DNA of 64,000 nucleotides from Hermatobates lingyangjiaoensis (Eukaryota; Arthropoda; Insecta; Hemiptera; Hermatobatidae): assembly GCA_026182355.1 (NCBI GenBank), contig JAPFBL010000068.1, positions 1,302,001 to 1,366,000 on the forward strand, written 5' to 3'. Positions 60,039-64,000 of this stretch are shown here, in pieces. The stretch's first letter is position 1, and every line of letters starts with the position of its first letter. Made by a program: the position numbers and the translations under genes. The notes beneath the pieces are model-generated. The model was not told the DNA's origin. It made no database searches and saw nothing but the letters and a program-made list of their open reading frames with translations.

Positions 60039-61658
60039 GTCCGGGGAAAGGAATATGATTCGATGCGATGTTGACCAATGGGAGTAGAGTTACAGGTCCA
60101 AGCGTAAGGTCCCAGTTGCCCGCTGCTCAGCAAAAAGCCTTTGCGTTCTGCCAATAGGTATAGAGGTTGCACAGTCCCTCTGTGTTAAATGATGTTTGGC
60201 AGAAAACATTAGCCTCACTTTACAGTGAACTCCTGTTCCTTTCTATTTTTGATTTTTGTGGTGGTTGGGTGTTGCTGTTGTTTACTATTTTCTGTTACGG
60301 ATATTGCTGGATATTTAAATGATACTCTCGGTTGTTTACTGCGAAAAGCCGCCTTCATCTTCATGCCAACAGGGGTAGAGGTTGCACAGTCCCTCTTGAT
60401 TATTAAGAGATGTTGACATTGGAATCCAACTTCTTCTCGTAAAACATCTTCAAGTTGTAGGTTTTGTATATTGTTCTCTTCGGTTTCTTTGTTCATGTTT
60501 TTTCTTCAGTTGAATGTTATTGCTGCTATTGATGGGTGGCTGGTAGGTGATGAAAAGTTCTGCACTGTTGACCTGGTGGTGGTATTTGCGACATGTTTCA
60601 ACCATTCTCTGGTTATCTTCAGGCAAGGAAATGGCCCAGACGTTGGTCCTTATATACAGTTTTCTATGGGTTGTCCGGGGAAAGGAATATGATTCGATGC
60701 GATGTTGACCAATGGGAGTAGAGTTACAGGTCCAAGCGTAAGGTCCCAGTTGCCCGCTGCTCAGCAAAAAGCCTTTGCGTTCTGCCAATAGGTATAGAGG
60801 TTGCACAGTCCCTCTGTGTTAAATGATGTTTGGCAGAAAACATTAGCCTCACTTTACAGTGAACTCCTGTTCCTTTCTATTTTTGATTTTTGTGGTGGTT
60901 GGGTGTTGCTGTTGTTTACTATTTTCTGTTACGGATATTGCTGGATATTTAAATGATACTCTCGGTTGTTTACTGCGAAAAGCCGCCTTCATCTTCATGC
61001 CAAAGGGGTAGAGGTTGCACAGTCCCTCTTGATTATTAAGAGATGTTGACATTGGAATCCAACTTCTTCTCGTAGAAACATCTTCAAGTTGTAGGTTTTG
61101 TATATTGTTCTCTTCGGTTTCTTATGTTCATGTTTTTTCTTCAGTTGAATGTTATTGCTGCTATTGATGGGTGGCTGGTAGGTGATGAAAAGTTCTGCAC
61201 TGTTGACCTGGTGGTGGTATTTGCGACATGTTTCAACCATTCTCTGGTTATCTTCAGGCAAGGAAATGGCCAGACGTTGGTCCTTATATACAGTTTTCTA
61301 TGGGTTGTCCGGGGAAAGGAATATGATTCGATGCGATGTTGACCAATGGGAGTAGAGTTACAGGTCCAAGCGTAAGGTCCCAGTTGCCCGCTGCTCAGCA
61401 AAAAGCCTTTGCGTTCTGCCAATAGGTATAGAGGTTGCACAGTCCCTCTGTGTTAAATGATGTTTGGCAGAAAACATTAGCCTCACTTTACAGTGAACTC
61501 CTGTTCCCTTTCTATTTTTAATTTTTGTGGTGGTTGGGTGTTGCTGTTGTTTACTATTTTCTGTTACGGATATTGCTGGATATTTAAATGATACTCTCGG
61601 TCGTTTACTGCGAAAAGCCGCCTTCATCTTCATGCCAACAGGGGTAGAATGCCAACAG

Positions 61659-61660
<2 letters not shown>

Positions 61661-61701
<41 letters not shown>
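61661..61701. repeat. (TA)n microsatellite at right edge of the array
   Basis: TA tract after a partly duplicated end of the last unit (ATGCCAACAGGG occurs twice, about 20 bp apart). Confidence 0.95.
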
Positions 61702-61705
<4 letters not shown>

Positions 61706-61708
61706 TTA

Positions 61709-61820
61709 TTAATTTTTCGCAAACTTGAAAAGTTGGAGAAGAAGAACATCGATCGACAATATTCAGTCGTATATAACCAATCATGTATAAAGGAAGGACT
61801 GCTACCGAAGTATACTAATA
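61709..61820 (+). pseudogene. PLE-like N-terminal coding fragment, family C
   Basis: The frame reads LIFRKLEKLEKKNIDRQYSV, then VYNQSCIKEGLLPKYTNIY. It is nearly identical to the arms of the palindrome at 48180-48523. It begins next to one (TA)n and ends in another (61829-61857), with no reverse transcriptase part. Confidence 0.6.
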
Positions 61821-61828
61821 TATATTCA

Positions 61829-61857
61829 TTATATATATATATATATATATATATATT
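61829..61857. repeat. (TA)n microsatellite
   Basis: TA tract directly after the KYTNIY codons of the family C fragment. Confidence 0.95.
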
Positions 61858-61859
61858 AC

Positions 61860-63895
61860 CTAACCCTCAAAAACAAAACCTACCTAATAATACAATAGAA
61901 TAGAAGAGGTCAAGAACAATTTTTTGAGTATATATATAGTATTTTAACAAAATCTATCGGTGGCATTATAAAAATGAACATAAGGAAAGTGAAAAGATAT
62001 TAGGAATATATTTCCATGAATACTGAATCAATGGTTTGATAACCACGTTCATGGAAGTGTTGAAGCAATTTATTTTTCCTTCTGTATGTTTCCTGTTTGT
62101 GCTATGAACATGGTTTCATGTAGTCACTATCTTGACATTTTTAGTTTCTTTTATTCTCCATATAAAATATAAAGAAATGAAACAACGGCCTTCTAATCAA
62201 AATTTTGAAATCATGTTTCCAACGAAAATATACATTTTGATATCCATTGGGTCCAATAAAATAAGTTTTGCAAGTCAGTCGATGTGAGCAAAAGATATAA
62301 AAAAAATAAAGCATAGTCATTAAATTTCATATTAAGTCCCTTCGATTTTGAAATGGAACAACCAACTTTCTACGAAAATAGACTTTCTTAGCAGTACTTC
62401 AGGCAAAAAAATCAGCTTTTCTCTTTTTTTAACTTTGATTAAAATGAAGTGACACTGGATTTTTAGTAGACATTTATTACATGAGGAATCAAAGCGCACA
62501 GAAATTATAATTCAGGGTCAATAGTTTAATGAAATATCCTCTAATAGTGATGAGCGAACTTTTAAATGAACTCTGTTTGCAGTGATGCCAACAAAATATA
62601 TTAAATGTAAATATCATGATTAAATGACATCTAAATTGATTAATATGAAAGAGAGAGACAGAAAGAGAATCAGAGAAAGAAGATTTGTTTAGAAAATAAT
62701 AAGTAGCACAAGCAACACTAGTGTGATACAACTAGCGTGTTGTATCACACTAACTCTCTAATCTAATCTAAATCTGCAGTGCAGAAGGTAACGTGATCCC
62801 CTCTCATCATTATACAGACAAAAGTAATAATCGCACTTTTCAGACAAAATACGTGATACAGAACCGAATTCATATTCAATCAATAGTCAAACTCGAAATA
62901 TATCCTGGAGAGTAGCATTCCGTAAAAAAAGTGGCACGCAGTTTTACAGAAGTGAGGTGTACCTGAGTATGATTCTACTGCATCCACTTTTCATAATTTC
63001 TAACCAACTATAATGCAGAAGTAAATAGTGACCGTTTATTATGTTCTTATCGGGATTTAATGACATGTTGCCTTCTTACTATTAACGAATACAACCTAAA
63101 GAAGAAATCATCTTCACTGCCCTGTTTCTTTAAAGACGTTATTTTGTAAATGTAACTTGTTTTGCTGAAAATTGATTCATAATTTCTATGTATCAGTAAA
63201 TACCACAAATGACTCCTAAATTAATGGAAAAAACACTGTTTTTCTAATACATTCACAACCTATGCTTCAAAAGTTTGGAAAATCCAGGTGAGAGATTCCA
63301 AATTTTTTCCTAAGTTATTATAATAAATGAATTAAATTTATAGGAGGTACAAGGCTTATTTTCTACATTACCATGGCAGGCGGAAGCCAATATGGTAAAG
63401 ACCAGATTTTGAGAATATTTGTTCATATACAAGAGCTCTAGTTGATACCTCAATTACTAACTGGCTGGGAAAGAACTATAAACTAGAAAGGAAATGGTTT
63501 GAGCTAAAGGTTGATGGGCTTCTCGCTCGAACACTCCGAGAGAGTCATGGAATAGCTTCGTGCCATCACCTCACCGCCACGACTACGTGCAGTCTACTTC
63601 TTTAGGACGGGGGTAGTAACCACAGATCAGAGACAGTACAGTGCAGACACTGACAACAATCTCATCATCAGATTGTTAAATAAAGACCTAATAAGGTCAA
63701 ATAAATCTAACTGCACGCTTAGAATGCTGCAGTCTGTTTGTATGAGTGGCGCATTATCAAAAGTTTTTTCGACGTATGTAACGAAAGTTTCACTTTCCGT
63801 AAAATACAGTGGTTCCAATATTTTCCATAATTTAAAATACGACATATTTAGTTATATATTTTGTTTCGAACTCATTCATAAATATATATATATTA
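61860..63895. other. AT-rich non-coding sequence with a less AT-rich block
   Basis: 63500-63660 is richer in GC (CACCTCACCGCCACGACTAC) but has no supported frame. The overlapping open frames at 63627-63930 have no recognised motif. Nothing else seen. Confidence 0.4.
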
Positions 63896-64000
63896 TATAT
63901 ATAAAGATTTCACATAAACACGTGAAATAACAATCAATGATCAAACCACAATAAGAAATGGAAAAACAAGACTGACTTAGTCTCAATGATATATATATAT
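63896..64000 (-). mobile_element. PLE family F fragment at window edge
   Basis: GATTTCACATAAACACGTGA, then AATAACAATCAATGATCAAA and CCACAATAAGAAATGG, the reverse of the family F terminal block. After GACTGACTTAGTC it passes straight into TA repeats, so the ribozyme-like part is missing. Confidence 0.65.

Overview
This window looks like AT-rich, gene-poor nuclear DNA of an animal, most likely an invertebrate (an arthropod would fit, but the sequence does not settle it). There is no bacterial-style gene packing. The longest open frames fall in repeats or homopolymers, (TA)n, (CT)n and (GA)n microsatellites are frequent, tRNA-derived SINE-like copies occur, and decayed retrotransposon pieces are scattered throughout. 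I found no complete host gene. A few short frames next to splice-like signals are listed only as weak exon candidates.

The dominant theme is a set of short repeats that I read as fragments of Penelope-like retroelements (PLEs). Three signs support this. (1) Short N-terminal coding pieces ending in a motif like CLKEGLLPKYTN occur at 448-576, 838-1101, 6244-6441, 48190-48523, 50585-50689 and 61709-61820. (2) One GIY-YIG-like endonuclease C-terminus lies on the minus strand at 14669-15034. (3) More than twenty copies carry a hammerhead-ribozyme-like motif, CUGANGA, one spacer nucleotide, a variable stem-loop, then GAAA. The stem sequence differs between families while pairing is kept. PLEs are known to carry minimal hammerhead motifs. 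Most pieces are bounded by (TA)n tracts and many are arranged as hairpins or long palindromes.

Layout: 1-1110 PLE N-terminal pieces and a ribozyme-like piece; 1366-1742 a 177-bp-arm palindrome; 4722-5216 a decayed non-LTR retrotransposon tail with RNase H; 5520-6605 palindromic PLE pieces; 12310-15475 further pieces plus the GIY-YIG fragment; 19190-19890 a GC-rich patch and a SINE; 20688-24630 palindromes; 28252 onward a second SINE; 32480-33080, 38157-38330 and 41935-45190 clusters of hairpins; 46527-48091 an apparently perfect 299-bp inverted repeat around about 1 kb; 48180-51935 more PLE pieces; 55088-61660 an array of about 10.3 tandem units of about 635 bp, each intact unit carrying a ribozyme-like motif on the minus strand; 61709-61857 another PLE N-terminal piece. 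The array includes a 98-A plus 134-G run that looks like an assembly artefact.

Taken together, the most interesting reading is a community of small, ribozyme-bearing, PLE-derived elements that sit in (TA)n tracts, often as inverted pairs, with one family amplified as a satellite-like tandem array. Family assignment rests on motif recognition by eye. No alignment, folding or database search was run.
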